15,362 nt of DNA from JANXQG01 sp037147235. Its GTDB lineage: Bacteria; Planctomycetota; Planctomycetia; Pirellulales; Thermoguttaceae. Shown here piece by piece: positions 7,551-14,272 of the stretch. A model generated the notes under the pieces. That model was not told the origin of the DNA and searched no databases. It saw nothing but the letters and a program-made list of their open reading frames with translations. The stretch covers positions 1 through 15,362 of the forward strand of contig JBAWVO010000154.1 in the NCBI GenBank assembly GCA_037147235.1, given 5' to 3'. Both the position numbers and the translations under genes were made by a program. The stretch's first letter is position 1. The number at the start of each line of letters is the position of its first letter.

Positions 7551-7978
7551 TTCTGCTTGACACCGACCACGTCAATATACTTCAGTCAGGAGGCTCACTG
7601 GCGGCCAATTTGACTGACAGGATGAGTGCGTCGTACGATCAGGATTTCGGGGTCACGGCCATCACGATTGAAGAGCAAATGCGAGGCTGGCTGGCCTTGA
7701 TTCACCGCCTAAACAACGTGCAAAAACAAATTTCAGCTTATGCGCGTTTGGTGAGTCTTTTTAGTTTCTTTGCCCGTTGGCAAATTGCGCCGTTCGATCA
7801 AGGAGCAGTGGACGAGTTCACCCGATTGCGAGAAATGCGGGTCCGCATCGGCACTATGGACGTCAAAATCGCCGCAACCGCCCTAACTAATGGGGCGATG
7901 CTTCTGTCTGCGAATCTCCGCGACTTTGAGCAAGTGCCCGGTTTGCGAGTAGAGAACTGGCTTGGTTCTGGATCGTGA
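7547..7978 (+). CDS. VapC-like PIN-domain ribonuclease toxin
   Basis: 143 residues, matching the PIN-domain size. Acidic metal-binding residues are in the expected places: MILLDTDH at the N-terminus (Asp 5, Asp 7), ITIEEQ near 40, GTMDVKIAATAL near 103 and SANLRDFEQVPGL near 123, followed by a final strand (LRVENW). Such toxins cut tRNA or rRNA when freed from the antitoxin. The start is GTG at 7547, overlapping the antitoxin stop in GTGA. An ATG start is not available nearby and MILLDTDH begins exactly at the first strand, so GTG is convincing. The stop faces the lone antitoxin-like gene on the other strand 147 bp away. The active-site residues look intact. Confidence 0.88.
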   Translation: MILLDTDHVNILQSGGSLAANLTDRMSASYDQDFGVTAITIEEQMRGWLALIHRLNNVQKQISAYARLVSLFSFFARWQIAPFDQGAVDEFTRLREMRVRIGTMDVKIAATALTNGAMLLSANLRDFEQVPGLRVENWLGSGS

Positions 7979-8125
7979 AACATGCTCCCGAAAACTCAAG
8001 TTGACACCAGTCCACGGTAGCCACGGAACGACGTCAAATGAATTGATTTCTTTGTCCGTGAAGACCACCTCGGACTACCCTCCCGTCTGATGCTCGTCAA
8101 TATCGATGATGTTCCCCTTTTGCCA

Positions 8126-8350
8126 TCAGTCGTATATCCATTCACTGCTGACGGCTTCGTCGGAGAGCGACACACCGCAGTCAGAACCAGCTTCGAGCAA
8201 TAACCGTTCCCAATCATCCCTCGGCTGAATGAGCGGTCGCACAAAGCGATCCTTGAGTGCCTTGATCGCCAATTCCTCGGCAGTTATCCCTTGACGGCTA
8301 GCGACCTGGATCAAAACAGTTTCTAAATCGGAACCAAGATTGAGCACCAT
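8126..8350 (-). CDS. Lone antitoxin-like small protein
   Basis: 74 residues from ATG 8350, preceded by GAGAGG 6 nt upstream. A longer version from 8404 exists, but its extra 18 residues look like intergenic DNA. The N-terminal half (LETVLIQVASRQGITAEELAIKAL) has the strand-helix-helix pattern of CopG/VapB-type antitoxins. The C-terminal half (DDWERLLLEAGSDCGVSLSDEAVSSEWIYD) looks like a toxin-binding tail. Its TGA shares a base with a following ATG (TGATG), as in a toxin-antitoxin pair, but that frame closes after nine codons and none of the frames beyond shows a PIN or RelE motif. The toxin is therefore missing, and this is a solitary or relic antitoxin. Confidence 0.6.
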   Translation of the reverse strand: MVLNLGSDLETVLIQVASRQGITAEELAIKALKDRFVRPLIQPRDDWERLLLEAGSDCGVSLSDEAVSSEWIYD

Positions 8351-8583
8351 CGTGAACCTCTCGTGTCTGCATGAAAAATTGGCCGGGTTGCTGACGCACA
8401 TCAAACCTCAAACGCCCCCGTTGACGTCCGGATGATTTTGACTCGGTTCCTGCGGAATAATCAACTCACAAGCTGTCGGGGAGTTCCGGGGACGGCATAC
8501 GCCAATACCCGCTGATTTATGTACCCTGTTGTTCCCGGAAATCTGGTTCGTCCGGTCTCCCTTGCCCTGCTTTCGTTATGCCA

Positions 8584-8653
8584 AGAGTCGGAGTAGGAAC
8601 GCCACTCTAGTCTATGGCATGAAAATACTAGCTGCGTCCCAGTTCCGACTCCT
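8584..8653. repeat. Imperfect palindrome at the 3' end of the TPR-like gene
   Basis: AGAGTCGGAGTAGGAACGC (8584-8602) matches the reverse complement of 8634-8653 with few differences (AGGAGTCGGAACTGGGACGC). Inside, CTAGT and ACTAG form a second pair. The right arm overlaps the TAG stop (8652-8654) of the gene read on the minus strand, so the hairpin forms directly after translation ends. It could protect or end the mRNA, but there is no T-run. REP/MITE-like element is the other reading. Confidence 0.5.
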
Positions 8654-10040
8654 ATTTCCACGTGATTGACCAAGAATCTGGATGTACTCCCCAGCCTACA
8701 TCCGGCCAGGGTTTACCATTTAGACTATACCCGCCACCGAGAGGTTGACCTCTCCGCGGCTGCAATGTTCCTTTGCCTGTCCACTCTTCTGTATAACGCT
8801 TTCCATCGCCGCCTATTCCTGAAAGTGTCGCCCCACTCTTGCAAGTAAATGACCATGAATCTTTCTTCATTCCATTAAATTTGCCACGAAAAGGTTTACC
8901 ATTAAGCGTAAATTGTATATATGGTGTTCCCTTTATATCATAAACTTTAGATACGGACAAAGGCCCGCTGTCACAGGACTTTACCGAATACATCCGCCCG
9001 TCCTCACCGATTCCAGACAGCTCCCACTTGGAGGTATCTTGCTTCCGAGAGGTTACAACCGAAACTTCCCCGATTTGCCGCAACCGTTTCTCCAATTTGG
9101 CTTTTACCAGTCCGCTGAGTCCCGGCACCGCCTGCTCATACCAAAACTTGGCACGTTGCTGGGCAGCAAGTTTGTCGTTTGCTTCCGCTTTCTCGGCAAC
9201 GTCCCACCAGGCATCGCCAATCGTTGCCTGGGCCTCGCTCTCCTTCGGCTTGTCGAGGTCGAGTGCGGCAAGTTCCTTCAACGTGGCATCGCTGCCTTGC
9301 GCCAACATGGGCAGCCCCGTTGCCCAGTCAAGTTTGCTGAAGCAGCGGTACTTGCCCACTAGCAAATTGGCGTCCGGATCGGTCGGTTTCTCCTTGAGGA
9401 GAGCCACGGCTGCGGAAACCTTTTCGTAGCCCGAGCGAGCTTTGCCCACGCGGTCTGCCAACGCCACAACGTCTTTACGGAGATTCGAGTCACGTGCCTT
9501 GCTGGCAGCCGCCTTGGCCGTGTTCATCATGCCATCGGCCAGGTCGAAACGGTCCTGCAGAATCGCTTCGTCCAACAAAGGCGCCAAGGCTTCCACCAAG
9601 TTTTTGTAGGCATCCGGCGGGCGGCCGGTCAAGGTGGAGGACTGCTGCAGCACGGTGGCTTTCATCGCCAACGCATCGACGAAGAACAGCCGGCCCAATT
9701 CCTCGATGGCCTGGAAGGCTGCTTCCCCGTCGCCAGCCCCGACCGCCATGTCGCGTGCGATCCGCAATAAAACGTATTGTCCGGCCGGCTCGGTTTCCTT
9801 AGCGGCGTCCTCGATCAGTTTTCTTGCCAGCTTGGCCTTTTGCGAGACGGTTCGTGCCTGCTGGTATTCCTCTGAGTAGACGTCGCGAACCAGTGCGGTG
9901 GCCTTCTTTTGCGCTTCTTCGCCCGGCACGGTGGCTTTCTTGACCAGCGGTTCCTGCGAGTAAATGCCCCCCGGCCAAGAAACCGCAAATATTATGGCAC
10001 TCACGGCCAGAACGATCCGAAAACCAATCTTGGTACTCAT
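8652..10040 (-). CDS. Secreted helical-repeat protein with duplicated C-terminal domain
   Basis: 462 residues. An N-terminal signal peptide is clear (basic start, then IVLAVSAIIFAVSW, ending near GIYSQ). Residues about 30-330 are Ala-rich helical repeats of TPR type. Residues about 340-462 are two copies of a beta-rich unit of roughly 60-65 residues: each begins LSGIG(E/G)DG, and has LNGKP(F/W) (379-384 and 440-445) and DSWS(F/I)T at its end (394-399 and 455-460). Conserved Trp, Gly and aromatic residues suggest a binding module, but I do not recognise the family. The DNA of the first unit is far more AT-rich than the rest: by hand count, 8841-8940 has 32 G+C, against 60 for 9541-9640. The start ATG has AAGGAG 9 nt upstream. 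It is 90 bp downstream of kamA and has its own likely promoter. Confidence 0.8.
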   Translation of the reverse strand: MSTKIGFRIVLAVSAIIFAVSWPGGIYSQEPLVKKATVPGEEAQKKATALVRDVYSEEYQQARTVSQKAKLARKLIEDAAKETEPAGQYVLLRIARDMAVGAGDGEAAFQAIEELGRLFFVDALAMKATVLQQSSTLTGRPPDAYKNLVEALAPLLDEAILQDRFDLADGMMNTAKAAASKARDSNLRKDVVALADRVGKARSGYEKVSAAVALLKEKPTDPDANLLVGKYRCFSKLDWATGLPMLAQGSDATLKELAALDLDKPKESEAQATIGDAWWDVAEKAEANDKLAAQQRAKFWYEQAVPGLSGLVKAKLEKRLRQIGEVSVVTSRKQDTSKWELSGIGEDGRMYSVKSCDSGPLSVSKVYDIKGTPYIQFTLNGKPFRGKFNGMKKDSWSFTCKSGATLSGIGGDGKRYTEEWTGKGTLQPRRGQPLGGGYSLNGKPWPDVGWGVHPDSWSITWK

Positions 10041-10095
10041 GTCTCGCGACTCCTTATTGATGGAAATTGTGAACAGGATTGAATCAGAACGGTTT

Positions 10096-10123
10096 AATGT
10101 ATCATTCTGGCAGTAGTTGTAAA
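10096..10123 (-). promoter_or_regulatory. Likely promoter of the secreted helical-repeat gene
   Basis: On the minus strand TTTACA (10123-10118) and TACATT (10101-10096) are 16 bp apart, matching 5 of 6 and 4 of 6 of the vegetative consensus. It lies in the 90 bp between kamA and the gene starting at 10040, and would give a leader of about 50 nt that includes AAGGAG. No terminator for kamA is visible between the two, so read-through is also possible. Confidence 0.4.
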
Positions 10124-10130
10124 TAAGCTT

Positions 10131-11450
10131 CTAAACCCCCTCGGGGTCGGAATATCGATAGGTATTGCCTTCAAAATTCCGCAATAGCAGGTCTTCGCCG
10201 TCGCGGCCGACGACGTAATTGGGCAGCAAGGGAATCTTGCCACCGCCGCCCGGAGCGTCGATCACGAACGTGGGCACGGCATAGCCGGTCGTGTGTCCGC
10301 GAAGGCCCTCGATAATCTCCAGACCCTTCGACACCGGGGTACGGAAATGGGCGGAGCCGGTAATCGGGTCGCATTGGTAGAGATAATACGGCCGGACCCG
10401 CATTTTGAGCATGTGGTGCATCAACGATTTCATCGTCGGCAAGGTGTCGTTAATGCCACGCAGCAACACCGTCTGCGAGCCAAGGGGGATGCCCGCGTCG
10501 GCCAGCCGCTCACAGGCCTGGTACGATTCCTGCGTACACTCGTCCGGATGGGCAAAGTGCAGGCTCATCCAAAGTGGATGGTGCTTCCGCAGCATCCGGC
10601 ACAGCTCCCGGGTGATCCGCTGGGGGAGCACGGCGGGCATTTTTGTGCCAATGCGAATGAACTCCAGGTGCGGAATCGAACGCAGGTTCGTCAAGATCCA
10701 GTCCAGCTTGTCGTCGCTCATGAAGAGCGGGTCGCCGCCGGAGACTAGCACATCGCGGACTTCCTTGTGATTGCGAAGATATTCAAAAGCCTGCTTCAGC
10801 CGAGCCTCATTGGGGACGATGTCGCCCTGGCCAACAACCCGCGAACGGGTGCAATAGCGGCAATAGCTGGAACAGGAATCGAGTGCCAACAGCAACACCC
10901 GGTCGGGATACCGGTGGACCATTCCGGGGGTGGCACTGTCGTGATCCTCGCCCAGCGGGTCGGCCGATTCGCCCCGAGCCTGCGCGAATTCGCTGGCCGT
11001 AGGAATAACGGTCCGCCGCAAAGGCTGCTGGGGATCGTCCGACGAAATCAGGCTCATGTAGTAGGGGGTAGTGGCAACCGGCAGGATTTCCCCGGCCCGT
11101 TCAAGCCCTTCTCGCTCATCCGCGGAAAGTTCGAGCATTTTCTCAAGTTGCCCGCGTGTCCGGATGCGATTTCGGGCGTGCCACCGCCAGTCGTTCCATT
11201 GCTTGTCGGTCACGTCGCGATAAAATGCCTTGCGAAAGGCTCGGCAGCGTGGTGACCCGCGGGAAGGACGGGCGACTATCGCGGGAGTGGAAATTTCTCG
11301 CCGCGGCAGTTCGGGAAGAGTCAGCGGCCAGAGACGCTGCTGAACCCGTAAACGACCGTGATAAGAGCGACTCTGGCTAAAACTACCTGGAGGCTCCTCA
11401 TCGACTTCCACGCGAGAAATGGTCGAAGGGCCAATATCGAAATCATTCAT
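10131..11450 (-). CDS. kamA: KamA-family lysine 2,3-aminomutase (radical SAM, PLP)
   Basis: 439 residues. Moves the alpha amino group of L-lysine to carbon 3, giving beta-lysine, with SAM, a [4Fe-4S] cluster and PLP. From about residue 75 it follows lysine 2,3-aminomutase: FYRDVTDKQWNDWRWHARNR, then the cluster motif CSSYCRYC (193-200; Cys 193, 197, 200), SGGD (237-240), the YQCD Asp (361) and IDAPGGGGK (397-405). That motif holds the PLP Lys 405 and Asp 398. Asp 361 and Asp 398 match the two residues that bind the lysine side chain in the clostridial enzyme, so lysine is the likely substrate. The first 75 residues are an extra, Arg/Pro-rich tail. The EpmB role (EF-P modification) is an alternative, but length and tail favour the free-lysine type. 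Start ATG has AAGGAG 9 nt upstream. Confidence 0.92.
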   Translation of the reverse strand: MNDFDIGPSTISRVEVDEEPPGSFSQSRSYHGRLRVQQRLWPLTLPELPRREISTPAIVARPSRGSPRCRAFRKAFYRDVTDKQWNDWRWHARNRIRTRGQLEKMLELSADEREGLERAGEILPVATTPYYMSLISSDDPQQPLRRTVIPTASEFAQARGESADPLGEDHDSATPGMVHRYPDRVLLLALDSCSSYCRYCTRSRVVGQGDIVPNEARLKQAFEYLRNHKEVRDVLVSGGDPLFMSDDKLDWILTNLRSIPHLEFIRIGTKMPAVLPQRITRELCRMLRKHHPLWMSLHFAHPDECTQESYQACERLADAGIPLGSQTVLLRGINDTLPTMKSLMHHMLKMRVRPYYLYQCDPITGSAHFRTPVSKGLEIIEGLRGHTTGYAVPTFVIDAPGGGGKIPLLPNYVVGRDGEDLLLRNFEGNTYRYSDPEGV

Positions 11451-11596
11451 TCTCTCAAACTCCTTGAGGGTCGCCGATCCAGACCTCCTGGATCTTGGCG
11501 TTGGCCTTTACAGGCCAGGGACGGCATCTCATATGCCGATCCCTCGGGGTTGCGTGCGTTTTCTTTACCTTTCGGCAATTGCATGCAACTCTCTAA
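11451..11596 (-). promoter_or_regulatory. Structured 5' leader RNA of kamA
   Basis: The presumed kamA transcript has about 145 nt before the ATG, densely folded. Reading down the minus strand: GTTGC/GCAAC (11589-11585 with 11553-11549) encloses TTGCC-GAAA-GGTAA (11578-11565), a stem with a GNRA tetraloop. Then comes an 11-bp stem with one bulge (11544-11517, loop ATGAG), GGCC-TGTAAA-GGCC (11516-11503), GATCCAG-GAGGT-CTGGATC (11494-11476) and CTCAA-GGAGT-TTGAG (11468-11454). The last places the kamA Shine-Dalgarno in a hairpin loop. Two loops carry GGA flanked by A or G, as CsrA/RsmA sites do. It does not match lysine, SAM, cobalamin or c-di-GMP riboswitch consensus by eye. Confidence 0.6.
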
Positions 11597-11602
11597 AACA
11601 TC

Positions 11603-11630
11603 TTCATATCCTCTATAGAAAAAATGTCAA
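11603..11630 (-). promoter_or_regulatory. Promoter of kamA
   Basis: On the minus strand a perfect TTGACA (11630-11625) and TATGAA (11608-11603, 4 of 6) are 16 bp apart. The start of transcription would be near 11596. The 208 bp further upstream, to the end of the BatA-like gene (11631-11838), hold nothing I can identify: no open frame with a recognisable protein and no strong hairpin with a T-run. Confidence 0.55.
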
Positions 11631-11838
11631 GCCTAAATCACCTCAGAACCCAAGATTCACGAAAATTTATTTTGGCGACGTGCCACAATCTCACGCGAGC
11701 GACCGATATTCGTCCGATCGCCACCTCGTTGAATTGTATGCATGCGACGGGCATATACCAAATTTTCCTGGAGTCGTGCAACCCCAATGAGTCAAACATC
11801 GCCCTGAATCCAGCCATTTTCTTGCATCCCGCATCCTC

Positions 11839-13827
11839 TCAGACGTGGACGCGGCGGAGATAGAGAAACCATTCCAGCAGTGCGATCACCAGACCGGCAA
11901 GCACCAGTTCCCTCCATATTTCACGGTGCCCCGCGACCCAGCCGGTCTTGCCCGTCACTTCCACATAGCCGATCTTGATGGTCGATTCAGCCTCTGGTCG
12001 GATATTGCTCTCAGCCGGGTCGAGCAGATTGACGGCAAATTGCCGCACCAGCTTGCCGCCCGACAGAATCCGATAAACTCCCAGTTCGTCCGTGACCGTG
12101 AAGGTCAGCTTGCCGGAGGAACCGGGCGGAAGATGCTTCTTGGTCCCAGACGGGATCTGGATATCCAGTCCGGTTCGGGAATCAGGGGCATCAAAGGTCA
12201 CGGGCATTCCCGGCCGATAGGAACCGGAGGCCGTCAAGTCTTGGCTGCCTGCCCGATCCGTCAGGAGATTGAATACGAACGAGGCAAAACTCGCTCGCCA
12301 GGGCCAGTCGGTATTTCGATAAATGGCACGAGAACCATTGGCTGCCGCGCGCTCCTCGAGCAGGGTCATTCCCAGTACCACGTCCTCAAAACCTTCGCGG
12401 GGAGCGGTCGCTAGCAACGGCCCTGCGTCGGAATCGACGAGTACCGTCCCCCCGCTCGGCACAACCAGCGGCGCGGCCGTAATCACCTTCTGAATCTCGT
12501 TGATATCGACCCATTGCATCAAGCGGTGCGACACGGCGGCATCGATGATTTGCGGCAGGGCGACCTCGGGCTTGGCCTTCCAGCCGCCCCCGGGCGGAAG
12601 GCAGCCGATGAAAAACGTGTTGGTTCGCGGCATCTTGGATGGCGGAACCCGATCATAGACCGCGAGATCCCACGCGCCCAATTCGATCTGGTCCTGATAA
12701 GTCTTAGTCTTGAGAAAATCAGAAGTTTCCACGCGGACCTCGGCCAATTCGGTCGCCGCCTTCGTAGCCAGAACCTGCTCCAGACGTTCGTTCTTGGGCG
12801 TAATCAGCAAAATCCTAGCTCGGCGAGGCGGGTTGACGACAATCCACGCCTCGTCGTCCACGGCTAGTTGGTCGCCCGTCTCGGCCCGGAGGTGCAAAAC
12901 GCCCGAATCAAAGTCGTCCAGCGGGAAGGCCAGCCTCCGGGTTTCGCCCGGCGGAATGCTCAAACGGTCGGCGTCGGTCGCCCGGATCTGGTCGTTAACG
13001 AACAATTTCAACAGAACTTCAGCCGCCGCCGGGCCGGAGTTGCTCAAGCGGGCAAATGCCTGGAGCTTGCCATTTTTATCATCGGCGCGGCTCGCGCCAA
13101 AGGCCACGATGCCCACGTTGGCGGAGTCGGAACGGCCGATCGGCACGAAGATCGGATCGAGGTTGCCTAGCTCGAAGTTCAGGACAGCGGGGAAGCGGCC
13201 GTCGCTGAAAATGAAGAGTTTCGTCCCGGCTACGTGGAGATCGGTCGATTTTTCGTTCGCCTGGCCTGGATTGACCAGACCAGCGGCCAGCTTGAGGGCT
13301 TCCGAGAGGTTCGTCGAGTGCTGGCTGGGGCGGATTGCAGCTAGGGCCTCACGGAGTTGCTGGCGGTTGTCGGTGAAGTTCTGCTCGACCCGGGCGATGT
13401 CGGAAAAGCTGATCAGCATGGCGGATTCGCCGGAGCGCATCTGGTCGATCAACTCGCCCACGCGGCGTTTGGCCTCCTCCAGCCGGTTCGGCTGGACGTC
13501 GGTGGCTTGCATGCTGGCCGAGTTATCGATCAGGAGGACCAGCCGACTGCCGGAGAGGCGGAGGGCCTGCCAGCTTGGCCTGAGCACGGCCAGAACGATG
13601 AAGAACACGACCGCCAGTTGCAGGTAGAGCAGCAAATTGTTCCGCAGCCGCTGCCAAATCGAGTTGACGTGCAGGTCTTCGATCGACTTGTGCCAGAGGT
13701 ACGTGCTAGGGACCTCCAGCGGCCGACGCTTGAGCTTGAGGAAATAGAGCAGCATGATCGCCGGCGGCACGGCGGCCAAAATGGACCATTGCCACCAGGA
13801 GAGCATGTTGGAGAATTCGGGAAGCAC
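11839..13827 (-). CDS. Membrane-anchored BatA/VWA-domain protein
   Basis: 662 residues. The N-terminus is a BatA (aerotolerance regulator-type) region with two membrane segments (about 12-30 and 64-83), and between them the conserved VPSTYLWHKSIEDLHVNSIW. A von Willebrand A domain follows, with an intact metal site: DNSAS (101-105), Thr 172 in STNLSEAL and Asp 209 in FSDG. Then come beta-rich domains and a last membrane helix (about 640-656). Such proteins usually sit with MoxR and DUF58 genes and act in the envelope; no such partner is seen here, since the upstream neighbour is a DUF11 protein. The start is GTG at 13827; an ATG at 13806 (MLSWWQW) is equally possible, as neither has a Shine-Dalgarno sequence. 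Exact cellular role is unknown. Confidence 0.88.
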   Translation of the reverse strand: MLPEFSNMLSWWQWSILAAVPPAIMLLYFLKLKRRPLEVPSTYLWHKSIEDLHVNSIWQRLRNNLLLYLQLAVVFFIVLAVLRPSWQALRLSGSRLVLLIDNSASMQATDVQPNRLEEAKRRVGELIDQMRSGESAMLISFSDIARVEQNFTDNRQQLREALAAIRPSQHSTNLSEALKLAAGLVNPGQANEKSTDLHVAGTKLFIFSDGRFPAVLNFELGNLDPIFVPIGRSDSANVGIVAFGASRADDKNGKLQAFARLSNSGPAAAEVLLKLFVNDQIRATDADRLSIPPGETRRLAFPLDDFDSGVLHLRAETGDQLAVDDEAWIVVNPPRRARILLITPKNERLEQVLATKAATELAEVRVETSDFLKTKTYQDQIELGAWDLAVYDRVPPSKMPRTNTFFIGCLPPGGGWKAKPEVALPQIIDAAVSHRLMQWVDINEIQKVITAAPLVVPSGGTVLVDSDAGPLLATAPREGFEDVVLGMTLLEERAAANGSRAIYRNTDWPWRASFASFVFNLLTDRAGSQDLTASGSYRPGMPVTFDAPDSRTGLDIQIPSGTKKHLPPGSSGKLTFTVTDELGVYRILSGGKLVRQFAVNLLDPAESNIRPEAESTIKIGYVEVTGKTGWVAGHREIWRELVLAGLVIALLEWFLYLRRVHV

Positions 13828-14272
13828 AGGAGGATATCCCTATCCAATAATGTCATACCAGCCCGTCTTGGCTGACCAATTCAAAAAAAACGTCGTCCGA
13901 TTCAAAGTTATTTTGTTCGAGCTGGCACTGAAACCAAACGGTCAGGCACCACTGGACAACTTGGTAAGCAATTTTCTGTTAAACAATCCTCTTATATTAA
14001 CAGAATGGCTCGCAACCTGACAGCACTCGAGCTAGCAGGCCGTAGGGTGCGTGGAGCGAACCGGCCGGAAAATGGTGGGTTGCGCACGAAGTCGAGACGC
14101 TGAAAGCACTTACCACTGTTCCAGATTAGTTCGCGTAACGCACCGTTCGATGCTTCACCCACTCCGTGTGCCGTCCGCCCCCGCTCGGCGAGTGGGCAAA
14201 ACACGACAGTTATTGGTGGGCCGCTACTAACTGACATCTACCGCCCGAGCCAATGACAGGCGATTTCCAAGC
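13828..14272. other. Gene-free region with inverted repeats
   Basis: 445 bp with no credible protein gene; the open frames here are composed of repeat DNA. TCTGTTAA (13975-13982) and TTAACAGA (13997-14004) are a perfect 8-bp inverted repeat. CAGCC (13859-13863) and GGCTG (13870-13874) form a short one just before the BatA-like gene. It also holds the larger element listed at 14046-14144. No clear promoter for the BatA-like gene was found, apart from a weak TGGTATGAC on the minus strand before its start. Confidence 0.5.
14046..14144. repeat. Intergenic repeat with inverted GGTGCGT ends
   Basis: GGTGCGTGGAGCGAA (14046-14060) matches the reverse complement of 14130-14144 (GGTGCGTTACGCGAA) at most positions. 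Inside is GGTGGGTTGCGCACG (14074-14088), a variant of the same motif. Elements with GTAGGGTGCGT and its inverted copy are common intergenic repeats in many bacteria; this assignment is from memory, not from a search. Confidence 0.45.

Noticed and set aside
7996..8125. Possible toxin remnant after the orphan antitoxin
   Set aside because: The three minus-strand frames were read; the one starting at TGATG stops after nine codons and none shows PIN or RelE-type residues.
7189..8401. Shared GCTGACGCA at 7191 and 8390 as attachment sites of an island
   Set aside because: Only about nine bases are shared, and their positions do not match the gene boundaries; likely chance.
8461..8673. 70-codon open frame on the minus strand in the gap before the orphan antitoxin
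   Set aside because: Most of it covers a palindrome and it overlaps the end of the secreted helical-repeat gene; no recognisable domain.
11549..11589. c-di-GMP (GEMM) riboswitch in the kamA leader
   Set aside because: The GAAA-capped stem and a nearby ACGCA recall that class, but the conserved joining sequences and the second helix with its tetraloop receptor do not match.
12710..13627. 305-codon open frame on the plus strand
   Set aside because: Antisense to the BatA/VWA gene, rich in Ser and Arg without any motif; a shadow frame.
13992..14237. 81-codon open frame on the minus strand
   Set aside because: Composed of intergenic repeat DNA with inverted GGTGCGT ends, no protein motif and no ribosome-binding site.
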